Shown: positions 11,596 through 22,999 of the stretch, piece after piece | Position numbering within the stretch: the first letter of the stretch is position 1 | Layout of the letters: each line of letters opens with the position of its first letter | Source: Porogramme epimiltina | Lineage: Eukaryota > Basidiomycota > Agaricomycetes > Polyporales > Polyporaceae | DNA length: 64,000 nucleotides | Assembly: GCA_900155495.1 (NCBI GenBank) | Contig: FTLJ01000067.1 | Location: forward strand, 1-64,000 | Direction: 5' to 3' | Translations under genes and position numbers: made by a program | The notes under the pieces: generated by a model | Told to the model about the DNA's origin: nothing | Databases searched by the model: none | What the model saw: only the letters and a program-made list of their open reading frames with translations

Positions 11596-12698
11596 ATGGC
11601 CCGTCTCCCCGCCCGCCCGACGCTCCTCCTCCTCACCCCCGCCTGCGACAGCAGCCCCGCCGCGGACGACGGCGCCGACCCCGACTCGCTCGAGTTCACC
11701 GCCGTCGACGCCCTCCAGGCGGTGCAGGTGGAATCCGAAGACGCCTCCCGGTATTCGGTCGACGTCTCGGCGCTCCTCCACACGGGCGAGACGGGCTGCC
11801 GGGTCTTTCGCGGCGCCCTCTCTATCGACGGCTCCAGGCATTCCGAGGTCGTGTGCAAGATGGGCCAGGGCCCCCGGCTGGTCGAGCGGATACGAAAGGA
11901 GGCGGAGCTCTACCGCGGCGAGCTCAAGCCGCTGCAGGGCCGCTACGTCCCCACCTTCGTCGGCCTCTTCGAGGGGAACATGGAAGGTGGCGAGACCGCC
12001 TGCCTCGTCCTGACATACGAGGGCGAGCCGATGCAGCTGTCGCTGTACACCTCCGGGATCGACTTCAGGTGCGTCCTGACGTCACTCCCGCCAAGACCTC
12101 GTGCCCACACCCGTGCCGTCCCCCCTCCGCTTCGCGCGCCTCGCAGGAAAAAGCTCATCGCCGCCATGCTCGCGCTGCACAAGGCCGGCGTGCAGCACGG
12201 CGACTTCCACGAGCGCAGCATCGTGCTGCGCGCGTCGGACAACGCGCCCGTCCTCGTCGGCTTCGGCAGCGCCGACGCGCACCACGCGTGCCGCCTCGGG
12301 TGCGAGCTCACGTTCTACGAGCCGCAGCCGCACAGCGACGCCGTGCGCTGCACAGAACTCTACTGGGCGTGCGTCGTCGCCGCCGTCTGGCTTCCCGGTG
12401 CGCGCCCTCTCCTCTCCCCCGCGCGTTCCCTAACATTGCGCCCCCACCTTCGCCCCGGTGCGCCTTTCGCACCGCCATTCTTTCCCATGCCGCAGCGACC
12501 GTCGAGTTCCTCAACGCCCGCGTGCCGGTCCAGTGGGCGCTCGAGGGCGCGGACGCGCTCGTCGCGCGCGCGCCCAAGGGCACGGACCCGGACCTCGCCC
12601 GCATGCACGCGGAGCTTACCCGCGAAGACCTCCTCGAGTGGATCGAAGAGCGCGAGCTGTACGACGGCCAGCCGCTTCCCGTGAAGATGCTCGACTGA
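11596..12698 (+). CDS. Protein kinase-like protein, predicted catalytically dead
   Basis: Exons 11596..12068, 12147..12397 and 12496..12698 give 308 residues. A kinase-like fold is suggested by a beta-3 lysine (Lys88 in EVVCKMG), a helix-C-like stretch (RIRKEAELYRGELKPLQG), a hinge-like CLVLTYEGEPM, and a catalytic-loop equivalent HGDFHERSIVL (His175, Asp177). The metal-binding Asn of the loop is Ser182, and the DFG triplet is replaced by Gly196-Phe197-Gly198, so both magnesium ligands are missing. There is no glycine-rich loop I can accept. The protein resembles the small basidiomycete kinase-like families with HGD loops; its role is unknown. The ATG at 11596 is preferred because upstream sequence in frame lacks coding character. 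It is very GC-rich. Confidence 0.7.
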
Positions 12699-14268
12699 AC
12701 CCTCAACCCCGCACTGCGCCCGCCGCCTTGGTCTCGACTGCACCCTCATCATCCCCCAACCTTAACTGCATTTACCCTTCTCGCTCACCGGGGCCCCAGG
12801 ACAGTCCCCTGCCCTGCCCACGCATCATCCGCCCCGCTCCTCGGTCAACCGCAATCGTGCATCTATCCACCGCTTGTGTATTCGTTCTTGCATGTGTTTA
12901 TTCCCTTTGCTGTCTCGCTCTCCAGCCCCTGTTCTCGTCGCTCCTTCCGCGTCTCGCTCCGGCTCCGCACCCCCCGTTTCGCCCGCGCTAAAAGTACCAT
13001 ATCGTATAATCTCGCCCCGTCCCCCGTCGTCATCGTCGTCGCGCCCTGGCATGGCCCCACCACACCCCACCCCTCCGCTCGTTTGTAGAGGTCTCTGTTG
13101 TATGTGGAGCCCTTGTGTAGTATAGGCACACACCGTCTACGCCCGCAGAGCGCCCGTGTTCCCCGTTTACTCGCCTGGAGGCTTGGTCCCCGGGCCCGGT
13201 GAGCGCGGAAATGAAGCTTCCTGTCGCAGAGTCTCGCCCGGAGCCCCACAATGCCGACATTGCTCGCCAAGCGTAAAGTCAAGTGGACGTAAGTGGTCGC
13301 GCGCACCGCGGCACGAGTAAGTAAAAAAAGTTGTAAATCGTCCGCTCGCCAGTGGTGCGATGCCGACGAGTTGCCCGGGCGATCGCGTTCTTGGTCTCAG
13401 AAGTTTTGTCGGGTGCACAGCTCGCGTCCGCGCGAGGGGTTCTGTGCCTCAGGCCGCGCATCCTGTGCCGCAAAAGCACGGAAAGATAAGACGGTGATCT
13501 GCGCGGAGCTCTGCGCGGTCACGGAACGCCCTGCCTCATGGCCTGGCACAAGTGATGCAATCACGATATGTGGACGAGCGCCGTCGTAATTACGACGAGC
13601 GCCACCCCGCGCGGGCTTCCAGCGTGGGGGCTGCTGGGTCTCAGGCGGCGCCGCGCAAACCTTCTTATGGGCACGCGCGGGCCTGCGCGCGGTTTCAGGA
13701 GGGCGAAAGGGCGAGGGGGCGCAGGCACGCGCGAAGGGTCGACGCGCGCCGGAGGTGGCGACGGGGGCGGGCCTCGGGCGGGCGCGCGATGGGGGGCGAG
13801 CGACTGCGGGGGAGGGCCAGTCGCGACCGCGGGAAGGCAGCCATCGAAATCCCGAGGCCGCGAGCGACGGCCCCGTTATTTGATGCCCAGCGCGATAGGC
13901 CCGTCTGACGAACGCGGAACTGTGTGTTTTCCTCTCTCCTCTCTCCCCCACCCACCCACCCCGCCTTCCCCCCGCTGGCGCTTCGCCTCTGCTGTATCCC
14001 TACGCCCCCGGCTGCGACACCTCCCGCCGGTTCCATTTCACGACTACGCCTGCGACACCCCCGCGATCTATCCGCGTTGTCGTCACCTCGGCAAGGCACA
14101 TTCGGTCTTATCACTTTCGCATTCCCGTGAGAACTGTACAGCTGCGCTCCAGCAGCGCGCGCGTAGGACCCCCGGAGGACAAGACGGACGGAGTGACATT
14201 TTGTTGGAGCGGCGGAATCGGACAGTTGGGCGCAAGCGAGTACATAGCGACGGTGAGAGGTTGAGACC
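12699..14268. other. Intergenic, 3' region of kinase-like gene and promoter of LAM gene
   Basis: The first 300-400 bases are pyrimidine-rich, as expected for a 3' untranslated region. A short frame at 13250 (MPTLLAKRKVKW followed by a consensus GTAAGT donor) could be a first exon, but no homologous continuation is visible. From 13880 the sequence is CT-rich, typical of an agaricomycete core promoter leading to the start at 14269. Confidence 0.4.
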
Positions 14269-17200
14269 ATGGCCCCGGGATTTCTGTCGAAGCTGGTGAA
14301 GCCGTCGGGGAGCCACTCGCGCAACTCGAGCGCGCAGTCGTCGCCGCAGTCGCCGTCGTCGTCGAGCCGGAACCCGTCGATCAGCATCAGCTCTGTGAGC
14401 TCTGCGAAGCACAGCGAGGAGCGGGCGGGCGCGGGCGCGGGCGCGAGTACCGCCTCGAGAAAGCAGCTCGCGCCGAGCCTGGACAGCGGGGACGACGCGG
14501 GGCCCAACGTGACGGTCATCCCGCCGTCGCCGAGCCTGAGCGGGAGCAGCATCCCGCTCCCGCACCCGCCGTCGCCCGCGGTGCGCCAGCGCGAGCTCGC
14601 GCCCGAGGACGCAGGGAGTGCAGAGAGTGCGCGGCGGCGGATCCAATCAATGCCCGCCGCCCCAAAGCGATCATCAGAGGCCCCTAGCCAAGGCGGCCGC
14701 GAAAGCCAAATGCCGAACTCGCCTCATCTATCCGACGACGGGCTGCCTACCCCCACACCGTCCACAACAGCGTTTGGCGGCATGCCTCCTGCCCCTGCTC
14801 CTTCCTCCTCTCTCTCGCACTCCCGCTCGTCCGAAAACATGCGCGACTCCTCGACCAACTCGCAGGGCGCCAAGGGCTCCGTGCGCGGCACCCACCCCCG
14901 GGCGGCGACCGTCGCGGAGGGCGGACAGCAGTTGCAGGCCCCGAAGGAATTGCGTCATGCGTCGTCGAACAAGTCCCTTCGCAGCAAGCTCTCCATCATG
15001 CTCCCCTCGCGCGACCCGCCCCCCGTCCCCGCCCAGTCCTCCTCNNCCCCCCCCCCCCCCCCCAGCCCCCCCCCCGCCACGACTCCGCGCCGACACCCCC
15101 CGCTGCGCACGCAGAAGATCCCGCAGCGGGCCTCGTCGAGTCGCCCACAGGCCTCTCTCTTTCCCAGGACATCCCCTCCATCACACGCACCCTCCCCCCG
15201 AGCTCGACCACCCCCAGCTTCGGCTCCACCCTCCTCGTCCCCGACAACTCGGACGCTGCGTCCATCCACTCCGTCAGCAGTGCGACCAGCAAGAAACGTC
15301 GCCCCTGGCGCCGCCCCTCCAACCCCGCCCCGCCTGCCCCCGTCTCCCGCTCGTCCACCACTGGGCCCGCCGGCCTCGGCAGGTCGCCCCCTCGTAAGAA
15401 CACTGCCGCCGGCGGGCTAGCCTCCGCCCTCGCTGCCTCGGGACTCGCAATGGCGAACCCCGCCATGACCCTCCCCCCTAGCCTCGCGCCCGCCGAGACG
15501 TCCGGCCACTCCGCACACGGCCGCACGTCGTACGACCGCCCCATCACCCCGCGCTCGCGCGGTGCCTCGCTCAACGGCCACGGAGATTACTCCGACCGCG
15601 ACTCCTTCCGCTCCGGCTCGGACAGCGACGGCTCGGACGACAGCGACGAGCTCGACCTCGACCCCGAGGACATCCCCGTCACCGGCTTCGCCGTCGCGAG
15701 CAACAAGCGCAACCAGGACTTCCACGAGCTCTTCCCGACCGTGCCCGAGGGCGACTACCTCATCGAAGGTGCGTGTATGCGTCGCCCCCCGCTCCACACC
15801 CGCGCCCCTCGCCCCTGGCGGCAACGCTGACGCGCCCATCAGACTACGGATGCGCCCTGCAGCGCGAAATCCTCATCCAGGGCAGGCTGTACATATCCGA
15901 GAACCACGTTTGCTTCCACGCGAACATCTTCGGCTGGATCACAGACGTACGTCCCGGCGATGCTCTTAGCGCCTCCGAGCACACATCTGACGGCGGTCTG
16001 CCACTGCCCCTCCTGTTTCGTCCCCCCGCGTTCGCGCGCTCTTCGCCCCGTCATGACGTGTCGCGCCCGCACAGCTCTCCATCCCCATGTACGAGGTCAT
16101 CTCGCTCGAGAAGCGAATGACGGCGTTCGTGATCCCGAACGCGATCCAGCTCTCGACCCGCACGGCCAAGTACACCTTTACGTCCTTCCTCGCGCGCGAC
16201 ACGACCTACGACGTCCTCTTCAACGTCTGGCGACTCGCGCGCCCCGAAGACAGCACCATGGGCTCGCAGCGGCCCAGTCCCCGCGGCTCGCTCGACAACG
16301 GAACGGAGCCCGCGCCCGAGGCGAACGGCGCGGGCGCGCCAGCAGCCGCGAAGGCGGCGGCCGTGGTCAAAAACAAGGTCACGATATGCGACTGCGGTCG
16401 CAGCGGCCAGCATTATACCGAGACCGCGATGGAGGCCACCTTCCCTGGCACGCCGGAAAAGATATACAACCTGATGTTCACGAGCGGGTTCATGAAGGAC
16501 TTCATGCGGGAGAACCAAAAGCTTCTCGGTGCGTGCGCCCGCCCCTTGCGCTGCCGCGGCGGCTCGTGCCTCCGCGCGCGCCGTATGATCGCTGACTGAC
16601 GCCCGCGGACCCGCCTCCGCCGCCTCTCTCCCCTTTTGCCCCCGCCGTGCGCCGCCGCCCCCTACCAATTGCAGACATCCAAATCTCGGATTGGATGCCG
16701 ACGGACAACCCGAAGCTGCTCGCGCGCAACATGTCGTACATCAAGCCGCTGAACGCGAGCATCGGACCGAAGCAGACCAAGTGCGAGCTACGCGACGAGA
16801 CCGTCTCGTGCGACTTTGACAACTACGTGAGCATGCTCACCACGACGCGCACGCCGGAGGTGCCCTCCGGCGGCGTGTTCTCCGTCAAGACGCGGACGTG
16901 CATCACCTGGGCGAGCGCCGTCGCGAGCAAGGTGCTCGTCACGACCCAGGTCGAGTGGACGGGGCGCAGCTTCATCAAAGGTGAGTAAACTCCTTCCAAA
17001 CCCCCACCTTCCCCTTCCCCGTGTCTTCTCCCGCCCGCGAAAAAAAGCACATGCCAATCCGCTTCCCCCGCACCCCCCGCTCCCGCTCGCCCCTCCCGCG
17101 CACAGGCATCATCGAGAAGTCATGCATCGACGGCCAGAAGACGTACCACGTCGAGCTCGAGCGCGCGATGCGCGACTACATCCACACGCACAACGCCGAG

Positions 17201-17797
17201 TTCGTCCCCGAGGGCCTCGACGTCGCCGCCGTCGAGGAGGTCGCCGCGGAGGCCGCGCCGCCCTCCGCGCCGCCGCTCACGCCGACGCGCGCGCCCTCGG
17301 CGGACGAGGCCGCCAAGGAGCGCGAGCACGAGCGCGGGCAGCGCAGCCTGCAGTGGGCGTACGACACGCTCGCGGGCGCCGCCGCCGTCGGGCGCAACTC
17401 GGCCGAGGGCGCGCTCGAGCTCATCCGCGACGCGTGGGACCAGTCCTCGTCCACGACGATCCTCTACTTCGCGATCGTCTTCCTCGTCGCGTCCAACCTC
17501 TGGACGCTCGCGCTCATGGGCGGCCGCGAGGAGGTCGGCCGCCGCAAGGAGATGCGCAAGATGGAGGAGCGCGAGAAGTGGGTCCAGGGCATCGTCTCTG
17601 CGCTCTGGGAGGAGATGATCACCACCCGCGGCGCCATCGCGGGCGGGGGCGGCGCGGGCGCCGCCCTCCCGCTCCCGCGGGCGAATCCCGAGGGAGGGGT
17701 GGATTGGAAGGAGGAGGTCGGCGCGATCACCGCGCAGCTCGACCTCATAGAGCAGCGGGTGCACAGTCTTCGCGCCAGCCTCCAGGAGCTTGAGTAG
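14269..17797 (+). CDS. LAM/Ysp2-type sterol transfer protein (GRAM and VASt domains)
   Basis: Exons 14269..15768, 15843..15946, 16075..16528, 16675..16980 and 17106..17797. A long Ser/Pro-rich N-terminus leads to a GRAM domain starting at KRNQDFHELFPTVPEGDYL and continuing REILIQGRLYISENHVCF and EVISLEKRMTAFVIPNAI. A VASt (StART-like) domain follows (ETAMEATFPGTPEKIYNLM, SYIKPLNASIGPKQT, TTQVEWTGRSFIKGIIE). Near the C-terminus is one membrane segment (ILYFAIVFLVASNLWTLALM) and a final coiled coil. LAM proteins anchor in the ER at contact sites and move sterols to the plasma membrane or vacuole. The sequence is broken by two N's in a C-run at 15045..15063: codons before it are in one frame and codons after it (from QPPPRHDSAPTPP) in another, so exon 1 cannot be translated straight through. 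Confidence 0.9.
15045..15063. other. Assembly ambiguity: NN followed by a run of C
   Basis: Two undetermined bases (15045-15046) followed by 17 C's lie inside exon 1 of the LAM gene. Coding frame shifts across this point, so the real length of the tract differs from that shown. This is a sequence-quality defect rather than a biological frameshift, judging from the N's. Confidence 0.9.
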
Positions 17798-18507
17798 TGG
17801 CTGGTCCTCTCAGGCATTGGTTTTGGAGGTCCGGTCGAGATCACTGGCGTCGGTGGATAGCGGACTCATGGACACCCATTTGGTTTTTCACTCTCTTGAA
17901 GTTCTACGTCTCTCCTTACCCCTCTAGCTACTCATGCTTTCGCGATCCATCGCCTATGTATTATTCCCTAATCTTAGTCTACTGACGGTGTAGCCTGGCA
18001 CAAAGTCTTCGTCCACGCGCATACCCTTATACTGGCTGGTTGGCTTCTACGATCCGATTCGATTTGGATGCCTGTATTAAAACGAACGAGATATCTATGG
18101 AAATGCAGAATTCAAACTTGCGTTTTGCTTTGACTTGTTGATGACGAGTACGTAGGTAGTAAAACAGTAGTGCGCGAACCGGACCGGTAATAACGAGCGT
18201 GGCAGTCAGATAACCGGGAGCGACAACAATCGACAGACCAGTGTGTATGATGAGTATGTAGAGAAGAGGGAGAGGGGGGAGGAAAAGGTCCAAGGAGCGT
18301 GTACTTACAGGCGGCCAATAATAGCTATAGATGAGGTGCATATGGATATAACCACTCGAAGTGTCTGAGCAGAAAGCATAGCGAGAGTGCGCACAACCAA
18401 CCACCAGGGGGCCCCAGGCACACCCCATCCACCATCGCCCCGAAGAACCCGAGTAATCCAAGCCAGCGGGCCGACGCCCGCGCCCGAGCATGAGCCCGGG
18501 CGGGGGA
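17798..18507. other. Convergent intergenic region
   Basis: The LAM gene ends at 17797 on plus and the AGC kinase ends at 18508 on minus, so these 710 bases hold both 3' untranslated regions. AT-rich stretches are compatible with cleavage and polyadenylation. No coding exon is seen. Confidence 0.5.
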
Positions 18508-21500
18508 CTACCGCGGAGACTGGAAGATGGACGAGAGCACCTTCGCGCCCTCCTTGTACTTCTTCAGGACCTTGTTGCTCTTTTGCCCCTTCTCCTCGTC
18601 CGCACCGCCATTCACCGCGGCACCGCGCACGGTTGTGTCGGGCTCCGCGCCGCCAGACGTGTCCGACGTGGCCTCGCTCGCCGTGCCCATCGAGAGCGCG
18701 GACTCCTTTGACTTGAGCGAGGGCGACATGGCTGTCTGCGACGTCGACGGCGTGAGCAGCCCCGCGCTCGACACGGTCGACGGCGCTGAGAGTATCAACG
18801 ACGCAGACGTTGAAGGCGCAAGCGACTTGGCGGAGCGAGTCGACGGGGTCTGCGCACCCTGCCCCTGGCGCTGCTGGCGGAGGAGCTGCTTGGGGTGTTT
18901 GCGGAACGTGAGCCCCGGCGTGCGCCCGCGCCGCTTCTCTGCAGGGGTGGGCGAGCCCGCCTCAGAGCCGAGGGCGTCCGAGTCGACGGACATGCCCGAG
19001 ACGGAGCGCGGCGTCGAGCGGCGGGGCGTGCTCTTGCGGAAGACGGCGAGCTTGTAGCGGTCGACGACGCCGCGCGCAAAGAGGCTCGTGGCCTTCGCGC
19101 CGTTGCGCTCTTCGACGAGCAGCCCGCCCGCTTCGACGAAGTCCCAGTCGTCTTCGTCCTCGTCGCGCTCCGCCGCGCCCTCGTTCTCCGTCTCCGTTTC
19201 CGGAAGGTCCTTGTCGAGCGCAGGGATGCCCGACTTCTCGCGCCGGTTGCGGACGAGCTTGTGCGGGCGCACTTTGGGCGCAGTCCGGACGTTCGCGTCC
19301 TCGGCCGTGCGCGTCGCAGCTTTTGCGGCGGCTGAGGCAGCGGATTGATCCTGGCTTGGCCGTGGGGCCTCTGTCTTTGCCGGAGGAGGGGGTGCTGGTG
19401 CTGCTACTGCCTCCTTGGGCGTTGCGGGCTCCGGCTCCTTTTCGACGGGCGTTTCCGGTTCTGCCGGTAGCGCAGCTGGCCGGGCCTCTGGGGTCTTTGG
19501 CTCGCCAACGTCTTCGGGGACGGTGACTTCTTCGACCTCCTCGGCCTTCTCGGGGGTAGCAGCTGCGTCCACCGTGGGGAGCTCGTCCGGTAGGATATCG
19601 TCGAGGCTGGGGCCGCCAATAGACTCGTCCTCATCATCGTCAGAGTCTTCACCATCCCCGTCGTCATCCTCGTCGTCTATGATCACCGAATGCCGGCCCT
19701 TGAACGAGTACCCATCGAAGACGTCGACAGAGTCGTCATCGGCCGGATGCACGGACGGACTTCGCGATTGTGACGGCGTGGTAACTGAGTCCTCGCCATC
19801 GGTCCGTTCCTGATCCGTATCCGTGGCCTCTTCGTTCTCGTCGTTGATTACGGGCTCCATCCCCAGGAAGGTATCGTCGAAGTTCTGGGTATCGGAGGCA
19901 TTCGATGGGTCGATGGGAGGAATATACGGGGCTGTGATGACCTTGTGGGTCGATTGTATGAGTGGAGGATGTAGAAGAACTTACGTATGTAGCGTTTATA
20001 ATATACATGGGACCAATCTCTGCAGGAGCGAGTGGTTGATTAGAGCCGACGTGTTTCAAGCACAAAACGGGCGAACGTACATCATCGAGAAGTAGGGGTG
20101 CTTCTTAATCCGCGGTTCCTTCATCCTGAGAGCCGGGTTGCGTTGAAGCAACTGCATAGCGTCAATTAGCCTCAAAGACGGCCCCCGTTATCTCTGATAA
20201 GGGAACGGCATACCCCGCGAATCAAACTCTTCGTGTCCTGGTCCATCGTCCTGTCCTCAGGGAATTGCAATTCGTCCTGCAGTACCCTGTAGTACATGTC
20301 CGAGTGGTTTTCGGCCCAGAAGGGCGTCTGGAAGCCATAGTTAGCACTCCCGCACTCCCGCGAGTGTTGTGAACGGTACTCACGATTCCGGTGAGCATTT
20401 CGTACAGCATCGTGCCGAAGCTCCACCAGTCAACCTCGTAGCTGTACGGCAAGCCCTGGATGACCTCGGGCGCGAGGTATTCTGCCGTTCCGCAGAACGT
20501 GCTCGTCGTGTCGTTCGAGCCCGCCGCCCAGCGTTCGCTCGACGCGTCGCCTTTCATCCAGTGCGGCGACGCCGGGCTGCCAGGAGCTGCGTTCTCGAGG
20601 AACTCCCCGCGGGACCCTGACGGCGTTGGGGGCGCGGTAATCGGGGAGGTACGCCGCGGGAACTCCTTTGAGAGCCCGAAATCGGTCAAAACGATGTGCC
20701 CGTCCGCACCGATGAGGATGTTCTCGGGCTTGAGATCGCGGTAGATCACGCCGGCTGCGTGCAGGCCCTCGACGCCCTCGACGATCTCGGCGGCATAGAA
20801 CCGGGCACGGTCGCGGCCCAGCCTGCCCCAACGTGCGAGCTGTGTGGCGAGATCACCGCCAGGATGGAAGTCCTGCAAGGGCGATCGTGTCAGTACACGC
20901 ACGTCAAAGGCAGGCCCGAATCGAGCCGCGGGGTGGGTGAAACGCGCACCATAACGAGGAAAAGGTTCTCCTTGTCGTGGAAGCTCCACCACAGCTTCAC
21001 CACGAACGGGTCCGAGTTCTCTGCCGCCATGCGCTTCAGCACCGCCTGCTCCGTTAGCGTGTGTTGGAGCTCCTGGTGTGCCAGCACGTGCCGCTTCGTG
21101 ATCGCCTTCAACGCGTACACGTCCTGTGACGGCTTGTGGCGCACGAGCAGCACCTTGCCCGCGCATCCCTTCCCGAGCACGCGCATCATCTCAAAGTCGT
21201 CGACGACCACCTTGCGCTGCGACTTCTTCTCGCTGTTTGGGTCCTTCGACTTCGACCGCTTCTTGCGCGCGGACCGCCGCTCCGTCGTCGAGATGGAAGA
21301 GTCGTCGCCAGTCTGGGACGCCGTCGACGGCGTAGTCGAGTACAGCCGCGAGCTCCGTGTCGTGGGATCTGCCGACTGCGAGCGCTGCTTCCACGAGGAG
21401 TCCGCTTGTATCGGCGTGCGCGGGATCTTCTCTTCGTCTGCATCCCCATTGGACGTCACTGGCTCGGTCTTGGGGACGTCCGCCGATGCCGCCGCCGGCT

Positions 21501-22999
21501 TGGGGGACATGGGTGTCGGCGCCCGGTCTTCAGGACCTTCCGCCGTTCCCTCGTCTGCATCCCTCTCACCCTCTGCGTCCTCCGTGGCCCCATTCTTCCT
21601 GTTTGCCCCTTCTCCGCCCTCGTCCTGTTCCGACGCCACACTATCTCCGTCGAGCACGACCTGGCTGATTGAGCGTTGGATTTCCGTGGAGGTGCCAGGG
21701 CTCACGTGCGCCGCGAGATCTGAGCGGACACGCTTGATGGCGCGCTCGACGCGAACGCTTTGAAGGTCGTCTGTGCGAATCCTGACAAACCGCTTCCACG
21801 CCCGCGACTGGCGCAGCGTGCTGTCGTTCGCGAGCGACGTGAGGTAGGCCGCGAGGCTTGTGATGATCTTGCTGTTCGACGCGCGGACGGCAGAGATGTC
21901 TTCACCGTTCTCCCCGATCTCCGCAAAGGGGTCGTTGATTTCGTTCCCGGGAGTCGTGAGCGGGGTCAGGATGTTGGAAGAGGAGATAGAGCTGGAGGCC
22001 GTGCTTGCCGCGTTGCTGGTCGCGGGCTGACGACCGGAGACCTGACGACCATTCGCGGACTTGCCGCCCGATGGCGACGCGAGACGAGAGAGGGTGTTGA
22101 GGAAAGCTGATTTGCGCTTTGGTGGGACAGGCAAGGTAGCAGGATCGATGGGGGGAGTGGGCATCTTGAGGCCGGGGAAGTTGTCGCGAAGTTTAGCATG
22201 GAGTTCGACAATCTCTTGACCAGTGCGGGTGAGCGTAATATTATGTGTGGGAGCTGGGGGGGTAAGATGTCAGCGAGAGTTCAAGTCGCAACTTGACGTA
22301 ATCAGGAACGCGGGCGAAGGAGGGAGCCTGGAAACAAGGAATGAAGAAAATGGTGACCGACAAGACACCGGAAGTTCGGCGGAGACATTGTATGGGACGG
22401 GGCGCGTCAACTGTCTCACCGACGGGAGCATGGAAAGAAAGAAGAGTTGTAGCCGAGACCGCGCCATACAACAGAGTGAGGTATCAAACCGAGCTCTGAG
22501 ATCACGGAAAGAAAGAAGAATTATAGCCGTGTCCCGCCATGGGCGCATCCGCCGTTCTTCAAAGAAAATCACATAAATATCACTGGCATGACGTGTTACT
22601 CATGCTGCGAAACGCAGCGCCGTCATCCCTATTCAATGGCACTGGTGGTCGTCATATAATAGGAATGTGGAGATGTAGAGGTGAGCCCTCCGTGAGTACC
22701 TCGAGTGACATCGTGCATCGACGGAAGCGAAGGCACGCGGAGCAATCGGCGATACACAATCCAGGAACAGCGAGTGGCGGGACTACGCCCGTCGAGTGCA
22801 TGCAGCGAGAATACTCCGCACGCTATCTAGCGCACGACGATGGGGAGAACACACCAAACGACGACTCACTCTTAATGTAAAGACTGTACGAGCTCGGGTC
22901 GTTAGGCGTCTCCGCTGCACTGATCGCCCAAGGACCGTCCTCGACACGCGTCCTCCGTCCTGACATGGCTTGAGGTGCGGCGATATTCCTTCCGGGCAT
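18508..22999 (-). CDS. AGC-family Ser/Thr kinase with N-terminal PX domain
   Basis: Seven exons, complement(18508..19931, 19985..20019, 20081..20151, 20214..20327, 20384..20872, 20950..22253, 22870..22999), give 1,188 residues with all phases consistent. A PX-like domain is split by intron 1: YSLYIKTPTHNITLTRTG, then LHAKLRDNFPGLK, then SLAAYLTSLANDSTLRQS. The kinase domain begins near residue 394: LGKGCAGKV, ALKAITK, YRDLKPEN, TDFGLSKE, GTAEYLAPEV, EVDWWSFGTMLYEML. About 45 residues are inserted between DFG and the TFCGTAEYLAPE segment. An AGC tail follows (DIDPSNASDTQNFDDTFLGM analogue around residue 715-740), then an acidic, Ser-rich extension of about 450 residues. PX domains bind phosphoinositides, so an endosomal or membrane role like animal SGK3 is likely. 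ATG 22999 is used; 22966 is in frame. Intron 1 is unusually long (616 nt). Confidence 0.9.
22429..22540. repeat. Imperfect direct repeat inside kinase intron 1
   Basis: Two related 38-39 base segments, about 22429..22467 and 22503..22540, share a GGAAAGAAAGAAGA core, then a TAGCCG and a CCGCCAT-type ending. They lie 73 bases apart in the 616-nt first intron of the PX-AGC kinase. Confidence 0.6.

Noticed and set aside
13250..13480. Possible two-exon small gene starting MPTLLAKRKVKW
   Set aside because: The donor is consensus, but the joined peptide has no homologue I know and loses coding character after the junction.
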